A stretch of 49,772 nucleotides of DNA from Negativicutes bacterium (GTDB lineage Bacteria; Bacillota_C; Negativicutes; Sporomusales_B; JARLHX01), in NCBI GenBank assembly GCA_031292035.1, contig JARLHX010000294.1:1-49772 (forward strand), in the 5' to 3' direction. A program made the translations under genes and the position numbers. Shown here piece by piece: positions 1-8,926 of the stretch; the stretch's first letter is position 1, and every line of letters begins with the position of its first letter. The notes beneath the pieces were generated by a model that had not been told where the DNA came from, searched no databases, and worked only from the letters and a program-made list of their open reading frames with translations.

Positions 1-358
1 CTTGTTTGCCGCAGAGGATGATGTCGTATGCGCCCAGTTTCCGGATGGCTGCCGCCAAGGTATAGCTGGTAGCCAGTGTGTCGGAGCCGCCAAAGGCCCG
101 GTCGCTGATGAGGATGGCGGCGTCAGCTCCCATGGCGAGGCATTCTTTGAGGGCGTCTTTGGCCTGGGGTGGTCCCATGGAGAGGACGGTGACTTTGCCG
201 CCGTATTTTTCTTTTAGCTGGAGGGCTGCTTCGACAGCGTTTTTGTCGAAGGGGTTGACGATGCACGGTACACCCTGGCGGATGAGGGTATTGGTTACCG
301 GATCGATCTTTACTTCGGTGGTGTCAGGCACTTGCTTGACACATACTACGATTTCCAT
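1..358 (-). CDS. etfB: Electron transfer flavoprotein beta subunit, C-terminus cut by window edge
   Basis: About 119 residues of the N-terminal part are present, beginning MEIVVCVKQVPDT and containing the ETF beta pattern with VNPFDKNAVEAA and an S-M-G-P-P-Q-A stretch that belongs to the nucleotide-binding fold. The ATG at 358 is preceded by AGGAGG at about 7 nt. EtfB pairs with EtfA to carry electrons from flavin acyl-CoA dehydrogenases. The gene follows a permease, a MaoC hydratase, an acyl-CoA dehydrogenase and a CoA-transferase on the same strand, so it is probably the dedicated electron carrier of that pathway. etfA should lie just beyond position 1. Confidence 0.9.
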   Translation of the reverse strand, partial: MEIVVCVKQVPDTTEVKIDPVTNTLIRQGVPCIVNPFDKNAVEAALQLKEKYGGKVTVLSMGPPQAKDALKECLAMGADAAILISDRAFGGSDTLATSYTLAAAIRKLGAYDIILCGKQ

Positions 359-404
359 TCCTTGAACCTCCTGTTTTGGTTGTAATGGACTAAACCATAT
401 TTTC

Positions 405-1802
405 TTACACGATACCAGTGATCATATAAAGGGCAACCGCCAAAAACGCGGTTAATACCTTCAGACAGGTCAAGGCAAAAATGTCTTTATAAGACTCTCT
501 GTGGGTCAGTCCGCAAACAGCCAACAGGGTAATGATACCGCCGTTATGCGGCAAGGTATCAAGACCACCTGACGCCATCGATGCGATGCGGTGGACGACT
601 TCTGGGGGAATATTGGCCGCTGCTGTTACTTCCAGCCAATGTTTACCGAATATGTCCAGGGCGATGGCTACACCACCTGATGCGGAACCGGTAATACCGG
701 CAAGAACGTTGACCATCAACGCTTCATTGAATAGCGGGGCCCCACTGCCAATATTCATTAAGGAGGCAGCAACCGTTTTAAATCCGGGCAAAGACGCAAT
801 GACGTTGCCATAGCCGACCTCTGAAGCTGTATTCATAATAGCCAGCAAGGAACCAAGGGCGCCGGCATTCAAGGCTTTCATCAGACTGCTGGATTTCGGA
901 ATATATTTATATCCCAAGACAGCGGCGAGAACGATAGCGATAACCAAACCGACAATCAAAGACCAAATGGTGATAACGTTTTTCACCGAGGCTGCCACCA
1001 GCGGCAGTTTCATGGCTTGAAACTGCGACAAAATCTGTGGATCCCATTGATACATGTTTGTCATTACATAGTTTAAGACCAACACTGTCAGAAGAGGCAG
1101 AATCGAAAACTGCCAGGGCGGGGTAGCAACACTGTCGTCAATGATCGATTCGTTCAGAGTGTGGGTTCCGTATCCCTCTCCACTGGCGGCAGCTGCCTTG
1201 CGGCGGTGTTCTAAGTAAAGGTAGCTGAGTATGACTAAGAAAAGGCCGCCAATGGTTCCTAATATCGGAGCAGAGTACAAAGTTGTACCCAAATAAGTGC
1301 TGGGGATGATATTTTGGATCTGCGGGCTGCCGGGAAAGGAGTCCATGGTGGCTGTAAATACCCCCAGCACAATACACGCCGGAATTAAGCGTTTGGGTAT
1401 TTGTGCTTCCCTGAACAAGGCAGAAGCGAAAGGATAGATGGCAAACACACAGACAAACATGCTGATTCCGCCATAGGAAAGGATCATTCCTGCGATCGAT
1501 ACCGCCAGAATAACCTTTTCTTTTCCTACTCGCCGGATAACCTCATGGGCAATACTCTTGGCCATACCGGTGTCTTCCATGACCTTGCCGAAAACTGCGC
1601 CCAACATAAAAATGGGGAAAAAGGATTTGACATAGGTCACGCCTTTGGCCATAAATAGTTCGGTATAGCCAGGCAATAAAGGCAGGTTGGACAAGCTTGC
1701 GGCGAGAAGGGCGAATATTGGGGCAAACAGAATGACAGAAAATCCTCGGTAAGCAAATGTAATCAATAAAATCAAACTAAGTATAATACCTAAAACTTCC
1801 AT
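405..1802 (-). CDS. GntP-family organic acid permease
   Basis: A 465-aa very hydrophobic protein with about a dozen predicted membrane segments and the conserved family stretches GGISMFVCVFAIYPFA, MDSFPGSPQIQN and LDTLPHNGGII. GntP-family proteins import gluconate, 3-hydroxybutyrate and related hydroxy acids by proton symport. An ATG five codons upstream (1817) is in frame, but AGGAGAA sits correctly before the ATG at 1802, so I chose the latter. The gene lies between a MaoC hydratase and etfB in the sigma-54 operon and is likely the uptake system for the acid degraded by its neighbours. The substrate cannot be read from sequence alone. Confidence 0.85.
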   Translation of the reverse strand: MEVLGIILSLILLITFAYRGFSVILFAPIFALLAASLSNLPLLPGYTELFMAKGVTYVKSFFPIFMLGAVFGKVMEDTGMAKSIAHEVIRRVGKEKVILAVSIAGMILSYGGISMFVCVFAIYPFASALFREAQIPKRLIPACIVLGVFTATMDSFPGSPQIQNIIPSTYLGTTLYSAPILGTIGGLFLVILSYLYLEHRRKAAAASGEGYGTHTLNESIIDDSVATPPWQFSILPLLTVLVLNYVMTNMYQWDPQILSQFQAMKLPLVAASVKNVITIWSLIVGLVIAIVLAAVLGYKYIPKSSSLMKALNAGALGSLLAIMNTASEVGYGNVIASLPGFKTVAASLMNIGSGAPLFNEALMVNVLAGITGSASGGVAIALDIFGKHWLEVTAAANIPPEVVHRIASMASGGLDTLPHNGGIITLLAVCGLTHRESYKDIFALTCLKVLTAFLAVALYMITGIV

Positions 1803-1840
1803 ATGTTTCTCCTCCATATTGTTATTTTTTTCACGTTCTC

Positions 1841-1875
1841 ATTGCGCAGATATACGCTAAGGTAATCTGCGCAAT
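1841..1875. repeat. Perfect 11-bp inverted repeat between maoC and permease genes
   Basis: The arms ATTGCGCAGAT (1841-1851) and ATCTGCGCAAT (1865-1875) flank a 13-nt loop. A T-run follows only in the plus direction, which is not the direction of the flanking genes. It may be an intercistronic mRNA-stability hairpin rather than a terminator, and it sits inside the operon. Confidence 0.6.
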
Positions 1876-1926
1876 TTTTAACTATCCGCATTTTAGAAAC
1901 TAATTTTTGTCGTCCATGTACACCGT

Positions 1927-2373
1927 TTAATAGTCCTTTTTCATCACCATAGTTACCGCTTTGCCGGCAACCACCACTTCGCCATGCTGGTTGACAATGG
2001 TGGTCTCCATGATGACCCGGCGCTTCGCATCAATCTTTTCGATTACTTTCGCGGTGGCTGTGATGGTATCACCAATCTTTACAGCTTTAACGAACTTCAC
2101 TTCCTGCGACAAATACAGCGCATTTACACCAGGAATACAGCAGCCTACGAGGGTGGAAATAAACGATGCGGTGAGCATGCCATGGGCGATACGCTCGCCG
2201 AACATTGTTGTTTTTGCATATTCCGGATTGATGTGAACAGGGTTGAAATCGCCGATGATTCCCGCGAAATTTACGATGTCGGCCTCACTGATCATCTTCG
2301 TGATGGATGCGGTTTCACCAATCTCAATCTCGTCGTACGGGCGTTCCACTACAAAACTGGTATGAATAGGCAT
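1927..2373 (-). CDS. MaoC-type (R)-specific enoyl-CoA hydratase
   Basis: A 148-aa single hot-dog domain. It carries the hydratase-2 motif GDFNPVHINPEYA, with the likely catalytic pair D42 and H47, followed by RIAHGML. Enzymes of this group interconvert (R)-3-hydroxyacyl-CoA and trans-2-enoyl-CoA. The length suits a PhaJ-like stand-alone protein. It starts at an ATG after AGGAG and lies 39 bp after the acyl-CoA dehydrogenase gene. Together the two could dehydrate an (R)-3-hydroxyacyl-CoA and then reduce the enoyl-CoA. The (R) specificity is inferred from family membership. Confidence 0.85.
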   Translation of the reverse strand: MPIHTSFVVERPYDEIEIGETASITKMISEADIVNFAGIIGDFNPVHINPEYAKTTMFGERIAHGMLTASFISTLVGCCIPGVNALYLSQEVKFVKAVKIGDTITATAKVIEKIDAKRRVIMETTIVNQHGEVVVAGKAVTMVMKKDY

Positions 2374-2412
2374 TTTACAACACTCCTCTTCTTTATCTTT
2401 GTGATTGACTCA

Positions 2413-3549
2413 CTATCTTAAAATTTGGTTGGCAATGACCACTCTTTGGATTTGATTCGTACCTTCATAAATCTGGGTAATTTTCGAGTCGCGAAGCAGC
2501 CTTTCTACAGGATATTCACGCGAATACCCATAGCCGCCCATGATCTGTACCGCGTCCAGAGCCACCTTGACTGCCGTATCAGATGCAAATGTCTTGGCCA
2601 TCGCCGCTTCTTTGCCAAAAGGCAATCCCGCATCTTTCAGTTGGGCTGCATGATATACCAGTTGGCGTGCTGCTTCGATTTGAATAGCCATATCGGCAAG
2701 CATAAAACCAATGATCTGTTGCTGCGCGATGGGCTTACCGAACTGTTCACGCACCTTGGCATAACGAAGAGCTTCTTCATATGCCGCCTGGGCTATTCCT
2801 ACCGCCTGGGAGCCAATGCCGATTCGGGCGCCATCCAGGACAACCATGGCAATCTTGAATCCTTCTCCCTCCTTACCCAACAAATTGCCTTTCGGAATAC
2901 GACAGTTCTCAAAAATAAGCTCGCAGGTCGCCGAGGCCCGGATACCCATCTTGTGTTCGGTTTTACCGACGCTAAATCCGGGGGTGCCTGCCTCTATAAT
3001 AAAGGCAGTTATGCCTTTTACGCCCTTCGTCTTATCCAGGCTTGCAAATACGGTGTAGACGCCGGCTGGTCCGCCGTTGCTAATAAAACACTTGGTGCCG
3101 TTGATAACCCACTCGTCTCCATCCAATACAGCGTTGGTAGTAACGCGGGAAGCATCAGACCCGGCGTTCGGCTCGGTAAGAGCAAACGCACCGACTTTTT
3201 CGCCGCTGGCAAGGTCAGGCACGTATTTTGCTTTTTGCTCTTCTGTGCCGAAAAGATAAATGGGCATAATGCCGGCAGAGGTATGGATGGCCATAATAGC
3301 TCCGGTGGCGGCGCACGCTTTCGATATTTCCTCCACCGCAATCATGTAACTAACATAGTCGGTTTCCGCACCGCCGTATTTTTCCGGAATCGGCAGTCCC
3401 ATTAGCCCGAGTTCGCCCATTTCCTTGACATTGTCCCAGGGGAATTCCTCAGACTCGTCGTACTTTGCCGCCCTGGGAGCCACCTGTTTCTGGGCAAATT
3501 CGGCCACCATTTTTTTTAGATCTTGCTGTTCACTTGTAAGAATGGACAT
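2413..3549 (-). CDS. Short-chain (butyryl-CoA type) acyl-CoA dehydrogenase
   Basis: 378 residues, the normal length for the family. The N-terminal helical domain, middle beta domain (FALTEPNAGSDASR, with WVINGTKCFISNG) and C-terminal helical domain are all present. The catalytic glutamate is expected in IYEGTNQIQR near the C-terminus and is there. The FAD enzyme interconverts enoyl-CoA and acyl-CoA and exchanges electrons with ETF, whose beta subunit is encoded downstream. The start ATG has AGGAGG about 6 nt upstream, and the gene follows the CoA-transferase by 14 bp. Butyryl-CoA is the likeliest substrate by similarity of motifs, but chain length is not proven. Confidence 0.92.
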   Translation of the reverse strand: MSILTSEQQDLKKMVAEFAQKQVAPRAAKYDESEEFPWDNVKEMGELGLMGLPIPEKYGGAETDYVSYMIAVEEISKACAATGAIMAIHTSAGIMPIYLFGTEEQKAKYVPDLASGEKVGAFALTEPNAGSDASRVTTNAVLDGDEWVINGTKCFISNGGPAGVYTVFASLDKTKGVKGITAFIIEAGTPGFSVGKTEHKMGIRASATCELIFENCRIPKGNLLGKEGEGFKIAMVVLDGARIGIGSQAVGIAQAAYEEALRYAKVREQFGKPIAQQQIIGFMLADMAIQIEAARQLVYHAAQLKDAGLPFGKEAAMAKTFASDTAVKVALDAVQIMGGYGYSREYPVERLLRDSKITQIYEGTNQIQRVVIANQILR

Positions 3550-3563
3550 GATATTCCTCCTCT

Positions 3564-5135
3564 TTACTTGGCTCGGGCAATGAATTCTGGTTTAATGCCC
3601 ATGAGTGTATCTTCAAAAATGCAGGTGTCCATCAGTTTAAGATTTGGGGAAACCTTGACCGGAAAATCAATTTGGCTTAAAACATGTTTCTCAACATCAA
3701 CACCAGGGGCTACCTCAGTCAGTACCATGCCGTCGGCTTGCAGTTCCAACACCGCCCGTTCAGTAATATAAAGCACCGTCTGGCCGATTTCTCGGGCATA
3801 ACTGCCGCTGAAGGTAATCTGATTTACTTTTTTGACGAATTTTTTACTCCGCCCCTCTTTGATGATGTTCAAACGGCCATTTTCAATGGTGATCTCGAGA
3901 CCGCCAGCCGTCAAAGTACCGCAGAAGACCACCTTTTTAGCATTCTGGGTGATATTGACGAATCCACCGCAGCCTGCAATCCGCGTTCCAAACTTGCTGA
4001 CATTGATATTGCCCTCTTCATCCGCTTCAGCTAACCCAAGATAGGCGACATCGAGGCCGCCACCGTCGTAAAAATCAAACATATTTGGTTGTTCCAAAAT
4101 TGCCGTCGGGTTATATGAGGCCCCGAAATTCAGTCCCGAGGCTGCAACACCGCCGATAGGACCTGCTTCAACCGTCAAAGTAACATCTTCTAAAATGCCT
4201 TCCTCGTTGGCCACAAGTGCCACGCCTTCAGGTACGCCGATTCCGAGGTTGATGACTGCGTCTGGCAATAACTCCATGGCGCCACGGCGGGCAATCACCT
4301 TTCGTTCACTCATCTCCATGGGAGCCAAACTATCCATCGGGCGCCGGACCTCACCACTCATGGACGGATCGTAGTGCACTTCATTGGTCTGCCAGTGGTA
4401 CTCGGGTTTTGCTATGACAATCGCGTCGATAAGCGCGCCCGGCACCTTAATCTGCTGCGGTGGAAGGGTTCCTCTCGCTGCGAGGCGTTCAACCTGAACA
4501 ATAACTTTCCCGCCAAAACGCTTTGTCGCTTGGGCGATGTGAAATGCTTCCAGCAGGACACATTCCTTTTCCATCGTTATATTGCCGCTCTCATCGGCAG
4601 TCGTTCCACGGATAAAGGCGACATCAATTTTATGAGGCAAATAGTGCAGATACTCTTTACCCTCAATGGTGATGACTTTTACAATATCCTCGGTCGTCTT
4701 ACTGTTGAGTTTGCCGCCCTCAATGCGCGGATCGGCAAACGTCTTCAGACCGACATGGGTGATAACGCCCGGTTTTGCACCAGCCATGCTCCGAAACAGA
4801 TGCAAAATAACGCCTTGCGGCAAATTATAGGCCTCTATCTGGTTTTCGACAATTAACTTTCCGAGTTTTGGAGCCAGATTATAGTGCCCGCCAATTACCC
4901 GGCGCAATAATCCCGGCTGCCCGAAATGATTGACACAATTCCCTTTGCCGTCCCCCTGTCCTGCAGCATAAAGCAAAGTAAGATTGCTCGGACTCGCTGT
5001 ATCAAGGAATCGCTGCTTCAACATACAGCTCAACTCTTCCGGGTGGGCGGCCCCCAAAAAACCTTGGACGGCAATGGTGTCTCCCGATTGGACTAGTTTA
5101 ACCGCCTCCGCTGAGGACATTACTTTGTCTTTCAT
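3564..5135 (-). CDS. Acyl-CoA:carboxylate CoA-transferase (YdiF/propionate CoA-transferase type)
   Basis: A 523-aa protein with fused alpha and beta CoA-transferase domains. The catalytic glutamate that forms the glutamyl-CoA thioester is predicted at E323 in the motif VEAGPIGG. It would move CoA from an acyl-CoA such as acetyl- or butyryl-CoA onto the imported acid, activating it without ATP. The ATG at 5135 has AGGAGG 7 nt upstream and is the first gene after the sigma-54 promoter at 5188-5203. It heads a tightly spaced operon with acyl-CoA dehydrogenase, MaoC, permease and etfB. Confidence 0.9.
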   Translation of the reverse strand: MKDKVMSSAEAVKLVQSGDTIAVQGFLGAAHPEELSCMLKQRFLDTASPSNLTLLYAAGQGDGKGNCVNHFGQPGLLRRVIGGHYNLAPKLGKLIVENQIEAYNLPQGVILHLFRSMAGAKPGVITHVGLKTFADPRIEGGKLNSKTTEDIVKVITIEGKEYLHYLPHKIDVAFIRGTTADESGNITMEKECVLLEAFHIAQATKRFGGKVIVQVERLAARGTLPPQQIKVPGALIDAIVIAKPEYHWQTNEVHYDPSMSGEVRRPMDSLAPMEMSERKVIARRGAMELLPDAVINLGIGVPEGVALVANEEGILEDVTLTVEAGPIGGVAASGLNFGASYNPTAILEQPNMFDFYDGGGLDVAYLGLAEADEEGNINVSKFGTRIAGCGGFVNITQNAKKVVFCGTLTAGGLEITIENGRLNIIKEGRSKKFVKKVNQITFSGSYAREIGQTVLYITERAVLELQADGMVLTEVAPGVDVEKHVLSQIDFPVKVSPNLKLMDTCIFEDTLMGIKPEFIARAK

Positions 5136-5187
5136 GTGAGTACCTCCTAGGAAAACCTTAATTACGCATTATTGCATAATTATTTAA

Positions 5188-5203
5188 TGCAAAAACAATG
5201 CCA
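5188..5203 (-). promoter_or_regulatory. Sigma-54 (-24/-12) promoter of the CoA-transferase operon
   Basis: On the minus strand the sequence reads TGGCATTGTTTTTGCA. It matches TGGCA at -24 and TTGCA at -12 with the exact 16-nt architecture of RpoN promoters. Transcription would begin near 5177, about 40 nt before the CoA-transferase start codon. The adjacent gene encodes a sigma-54 activator, which supports the call. Confidence 0.85.
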
Positions 5204-5251
5204 ATAATAAGTATCGATGGCAATTATTGGTTCAACCCAGCAATGGCAAGG

Positions 5252-5275
5252 ACTTTGTGATTTTTTACACAAAGT
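5252..5275. promoter_or_regulatory. Perfect palindrome, candidate upstream activator site
   Basis: ACTTTGTG (5252-5259), 8 nt, then CACAAAGT (5268-5275). Its centre is roughly 85-90 bp upstream of the predicted sigma-54 start site, which is typical for enhancer-binding-protein sites. It lies between the activator gene and its presumed target operon. Confidence 0.6.
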
Positions 5276-5309
5276 AAATTGTGAGTGATAATAGTGGCAA
5301 ATCTGAAAG

Positions 5310-5331
5310 TTTGCAAAATTGCCAATGCAAA
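5310..5331. promoter_or_regulatory. Second inverted repeat upstream of the sigma-54 promoter
   Basis: TTTGCA (5310-5315) and TGCAAA (5326-5331) are separated by 10 nt. The overlapping GCAAA and TTTGC at 5297-5313 form another short repeat. The sequence differs from the 5252-5275 palindrome, so it may be a second site or chance in an AT-rich stretch. Confidence 0.3.
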
Positions 5332-5349
5332 TATACCAATTGACAATTC

Positions 5350-5385
5350 AAAAAAAAGCGAACCGCGTCGCCAGCGGTTCGCTTT
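5350..5385 (-). terminator. Rho-independent terminator of the sigma-54 activator gene
   Basis: The 11-bp stem AAGCGAACCG.../...CGGTTCGCTT (5355-5365 with 5375-5385) is followed on the minus strand by eight T residues. The stop codon of the regulator gene (5384-5386) lies in the stem. Confidence 0.85.
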
Positions 5386-7117
5386 ATATGCACTGTTTTT
5401 TATCCTTGCGATTGCGTTTTCGAATAATTGTGGTGACATCCACCCCGAGATTTTTGGATGCTTCTTTAAGGGAACCACACTCACCAATGGCCTCCTCAAT
5501 TATCTCTTCCTCCAGGGACTGGATCAAGTCTTTCAGGCATACATCGCGGCGCCAAAGCCGGTTTTTTTCGCCATCCAAGCCATTGTTTTTATTTGCTACC
5601 TTGATCAGCTTCATCAACCCCGAATTTTCAGCGATTTCGGCTAGATGGCGCAGCTCAATGATCGGCTCGTCAACAATGACTACCATCCGTTCGATCAAAT
5701 TGATCAGTTCCCGGATGTTGCCTGGCCAGTTATATCGCAGTAAAGTCTCCATCGCTTCCGGCGCTATCGTCTTGGAGCGTTTGTAGCGTTGATTGGTTTT
5801 ATCCAGATAATGGGCAATCAATGGGGGCAAGTCGTCTTTTCGCTCCGCTAACGGTGGAATCCTGATAGGAATGACATTCAGTCGATAATAAAGATCCTGA
5901 CGAAAGGCCCCTTTTTCGATGAGCTCTTCCAGTTTCGTGTTGGTTGCCGCGATAATGCGCACATCGACCGAGATCTCTTTCGTGCCGCCGACCCGGTAAA
6001 ATTTACCCTCTTGCAGAACATTTAAAATTTTGGCCTGGAGAGAAAGCGGCATATCCCCTATTTCATCCAGAAACAGGGTACCTTTGTTTGCCAGCTCAAA
6101 AAGGCCTACTTTCGATTTTTTCGCCCCGGTAAAAGAACCTTCCTCATAGCCAAAAAGTTCGGATTCGAGAAGTGAGTCAGGAATTGCGCTGCAATTGACG
6201 TGAATAAAGTTGCCGGTATTGTGGCGCTCGCTGGCCATATGGACGAACTTTGCCAATGCGGTTTTTCCGACGCCTGACTCTCCGGTAATAAGCAATTGGA
6301 GATCAGTGTCAGCGACTTTCATCACAAGCTCATATAAATTTTCCATAACCCGGCTGCGCACTAATGCTCGATTAATATCCGCGCTAGCTATTTGTATGGC
6401 CATTAATTCGCGTTGGAAGCCCTTTGCCAAATCCTTAACACTCTTCAGCTTTTCGTGCAATGTATTCAGTTCGGATATATCACGGACGTTGGAGACCACA
6501 CGAACAATCCGTCCCAACGGATCACAGAGCGGTGTGCTGGATACCACTGCCTCTTTGCCAGCTGGATATTTGACCACCGCACTGATGGTTTCGCATTTTA
6601 TGAGGGCTTGTAAAGAACAAGAATAAGGGATTGAGCCATCCTCAAGCAGATCCTTAAAATTTCTACCGACGATCTCGCAGCGATTTAAACCGGATATATG
6701 CTCAAAGGCATTATTAATTGCTAAAACCTTTCCAGAACCATCAGCCACTACAATTCCATCATAAGAGGTATCGATAAACCGCTGGACGCCGATGATAGAA
6801 TCCCCAGCTTCACACCATAAGTGATCCGAGTCGTGATAATCATTAAAATTTCGAAAGAAGATATGGTAAGAACCGGCTTTTTGATCATCGCCTACAATAT
6901 CAAGCAGTATTTTTTCGGAAATTGATGTTTTGACGAGCCGAGGATACGAGTCTTCCCTCAGCCAGCTCCTGCGGAACCAGGGTAAAACCGATGTTATTTT
7001 ACTCTCCGTATCAACAAGATCACCTAATACAGAAACCGCTCGTTCATTGGCATGAAAAATAAGCCCGTCGCCGTCTATTTTAAGATAGCACCAACCTGGA
7101 GTGAACTGTTCCTGCAT
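5384..7117 (-). CDS. PAS-domain sigma-54-dependent transcriptional activator
   Basis: 577 aa. An N-terminal sensor part (residues 1-100) is followed by a PAS domain (about 105-225), an AAA+ domain and a Fis-type helix-turn-helix at about 548-570. The AAA+ domain shows Walker A GESGVGKT (279-286), the sigma-54 contact loop GSFTGA (327-332, a normal variant of GAFTGA) and Walker B TLFLDEIGD. Such proteins bind upstream palindromes and use ATP to open RpoN promoters. It is co-oriented with and directly upstream of the CoA-transferase operon, which has an RpoN promoter, so that operon is its likely target. What the N-terminal domain senses is unknown. The 283 bp upstream (7118-7400) contain no gene I can support. 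Confidence 0.93.
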   Translation of the reverse strand: MQEQFTPGWCYLKIDGDGLIFHANERAVSVLGDLVDTESKITSVLPWFRRSWLREDSYPRLVKTSISEKILLDIVGDDQKAGSYHIFFRNFNDYHDSDHLWCEAGDSIIGVQRFIDTSYDGIVVADGSGKVLAINNAFEHISGLNRCEIVGRNFKDLLEDGSIPYSCSLQALIKCETISAVVKYPAGKEAVVSSTPLCDPLGRIVRVVSNVRDISELNTLHEKLKSVKDLAKGFQRELMAIQIASADINRALVRSRVMENLYELVMKVADTDLQLLITGESGVGKTALAKFVHMASERHNTGNFIHVNCSAIPDSLLESELFGYEEGSFTGAKKSKVGLFELANKGTLFLDEIGDMPLSLQAKILNVLQEGKFYRVGGTKEISVDVRIIAATNTKLEELIEKGAFRQDLYYRLNVIPIRIPPLAERKDDLPPLIAHYLDKTNQRYKRSKTIAPEAMETLLRYNWPGNIRELINLIERMVVIVDEPIIELRHLAEIAENSGLMKLIKVANKNNGLDGEKNRLWRRDVCLKDLIQSLEEEIIEEAIGECGSLKEASKNLGVDVTTIIRKRNRKDKKQCI

Positions 7118-7400
7118 AAAATCACATCCTTCTTACTAAGAGAAAAGGCTCTCATTAGGATAAACTTCAGGCTTCTTTTACCTAAATATTTCTACAAGAC
7201 AGTTCGTTAATCCTTTCACATACTATGCAGAAATACATCGATAAATGACTTTCCCCATCAAGACTGTAAAAATGGCGATAAATAGCAGCTTCGTGTTTTA
7301 ATAAAATAACAAACCGAGGCTTTCTAAACATACACTCATTACCAAGAAATTTGAATTCCTATTAAATTCTTTTAAATATAAGTAACTTAAAGAGTCCTGC

Positions 7401-7604
7401 TCACAGATTCTTTTGTCGATAAACCGTAATAGTCTCTCCACCCATTCCCCAGTTATCCACATCCACTTCGTCTATCACGACAACTGTCGTTTTGGGATGC
7501 TTTCCTAATACATCCTCCAACAATTGTGTCGCCCCTTTTATAAGCCGTTCTTTCTGTTCTTTCGTCGCACCCTCTTTGGTTATTTTAATATTAACATACG
7601 GCAT
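7401..7604 (-). CDS. 4-oxalocrotonate tautomerase family protein
   Basis: 67 residues. After removal of Met the protein begins with Pro (MPYVNIKITKEG), the catalytic base of the tautomerase superfamily. The remaining pattern, with ATKEQKERLIKGATQLL and VVIDEVDVDNWGMGG, is that of the small homo-oligomeric 4-OT type. AGGAGG lies correctly before the ATG. It stands alone, with about 280 bp of non-coding sequence on each side, so its physiological substrate cannot be guessed from context. Function beyond keto-enol tautomerisation is uncertain. Confidence 0.85.
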   Translation of the reverse strand: MPYVNIKITKEGATKEQKERLIKGATQLLEDVLGKHPKTTVVVIDEVDVDNWGMGGETITVYRQKNL

Positions 7605-7751
7605 ACTATATCCTCCTTTTGTACCCCTTACCGGGCATTCAGAAATCGACTAAACTAATTAATACACCGACCACGTCTTTAATAGTACTATTTATTCGCC
7701 ACGGAAACTGATTTTCCTCGTAGCTCCATTTTAGGATCAAGGTCAACATAA

Positions 7752-7788
7752 AAATAGAGAAACATCTAGTGAGGACGTTTCTCTATTT
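7752..7788 (-). terminator. Terminator downstream of cysK
   Basis: The 12-bp stem AAATAGAGAAAC/GTTTCTCTATTT (7752-7763 with 7777-7788) is followed on the minus strand by a run of T. It lies about 90 nt past the cysK stop codon. Confidence 0.75.
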
Positions 7789-7878
7789 AGAAAATACAGC
7801 ATATTCTTCTTTGCGTCTTAAAGAGTTATACCGTGGCATAGCTTTAGTGAGCGGCCAACAATGTTCTCTTTTCCCCGT

Positions 7879-8808
7879 TTATTCGAAAAGAGCGGTGGAC
7901 AAGTACCGCTCGCCAGTGTCTGGTAAAAGTACGACAATGGTCTTGCCGACATTCTCCGGGCGTTTGGCAACTTCAGTGGCAGCAAATGCCGCCGCACCGC
8001 TTGATATGCCGACAAGCAGCCCTTCAGTCCTGGCTAATGCTTTTGCAGTGGCGAAAGCGTCCTCATTTTTGACCTTGAAGATTTCATCGAAGATTTTTAC
8101 ATTTAGAACATCAGGAACAAACCCGGCGCCGATGCCTTGGATTTTGTGCGGACCGGGATTCCCCCCAGACAGTACTGGAGAATCAAAAGGTTCTACTGCA
8201 ATGACTTTAACCTCCGGCTTGCGACTTTTAAGGACCTCACCCACACCGGTGATGGTTCCGCCGGTGCCGACGCCGGCGACGAAGATATCGACCTTTCCAT
8301 CTGTATCACGCCAAATTTCCTCAGCGGTGGTTTTGCGGTGAACCTCAGGATTGGCTGGATTTTTGAATTGTTGGGGTATGAAGGAGTTCGGGGTCTCGAC
8401 CGCCAGTTCCTCGGCCCTCCTAATGGCTCCTTTCATCCCTTCCGCCCCTGGCGTCAACACTAATTCAGCGCCAAGCGCCTTCAGCAGGTTGCGTCTCTCA
8501 ATACTAAAGGTCTCAGGCATGGTCAGGACCAACCTGTATCCTTTCGCCGCCGCTACAAACGCCAGCCCAACACCGGTGTTGCCGCTGGTCGGCTCAATGA
8601 TCACCGAGTCTTTGGTAATGATGCCGCGGTCTTCAGCATCTTTGATCATCGCATAACCGATTCGGTCCTTTACACTGCTCAGCGGATTAAAGTATTCCAG
8701 TTTGGCTACAAGGTTGGCCTTCAAATCCTGGGTTGCACTATAATTATTCAATGCCAATAGCGGTGTATTGCCGATTAAATCGGTTAAATTCTGGGCTATT
8801 TTTGTCAT
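7879..8808 (-). CDS. cysK: Cysteine synthase A (O-acetylserine sulfhydrylase)
   Basis: 309 aa, the usual length of CysK. The pyridoxal phosphate lysine is K47 in SSVKDR, the substrate loop TSGNTGVG is present, and [10 protein letters not shown] binds the cofactor phosphate. The enzyme makes cysteine from O-acetylserine and sulfide in the cytoplasm. An ATG three codons upstream (8817) directly abuts AGGAGG, whereas the ATG at 8808 is 9 nt away, so I start there. It is preceded by an untranslated leader with a consensus promoter and a terminator-like hairpin, and appears to be transcribed alone. Confidence 0.95.
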   Translation of the reverse strand: MTKIAQNLTDLIGNTPLLALNNYSATQDLKANLVAKLEYFNPLSSVKDRIGYAMIKDAEDRGIITKDSVIIEPTSGNTGVGLAFVAAAKGYRLVLTMPETFSIERRNLLKALGAELVLTPGAEGMKGAIRRAEELAVETPNSFIPQQFKNPANPEVHRKTTAEEIWRDTDGKVDIFVAGVGTGGTITGVGEVLKSRKPEVKVIAVEPFDSPVLSGGNPGPHKIQGIGAGFVPDVLNVKIFDEIFKVKNEDAFATAKALARTEGLLVGISSGAAAFAATEVAKRPENVGKTIVVLLPDTGERYLSTALFE

Positions 8809-8882
8809 GGTCAACATCCTCCTTCTATTTCTTATTCATCATTTTGTCTAGGAATGGCCACATTCATGTAAAAAATCAATAC

Positions 8883-8926
8883 AAAAAAGCTAAGGAATCC
8901 CCCGGTTTGTCGGGACTTACCTCAGC
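8883..8926 (-). terminator. Terminator-like hairpin in the cysK leader
   Basis: On the minus strand GCTGAGG (8926-8920) pairs with CCTTAGC (8895-8889). An inner TCCCG/CGGGG helix strengthens the stem, and six T residues follow. It lies between a consensus promoter (8965-8993) and the cysK start, so transcripts must cross it. It may be an attenuator or the end of a short leader RNA. The roughly 60-nt leader resembles no riboswitch class I recognise. Confidence 0.6.
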
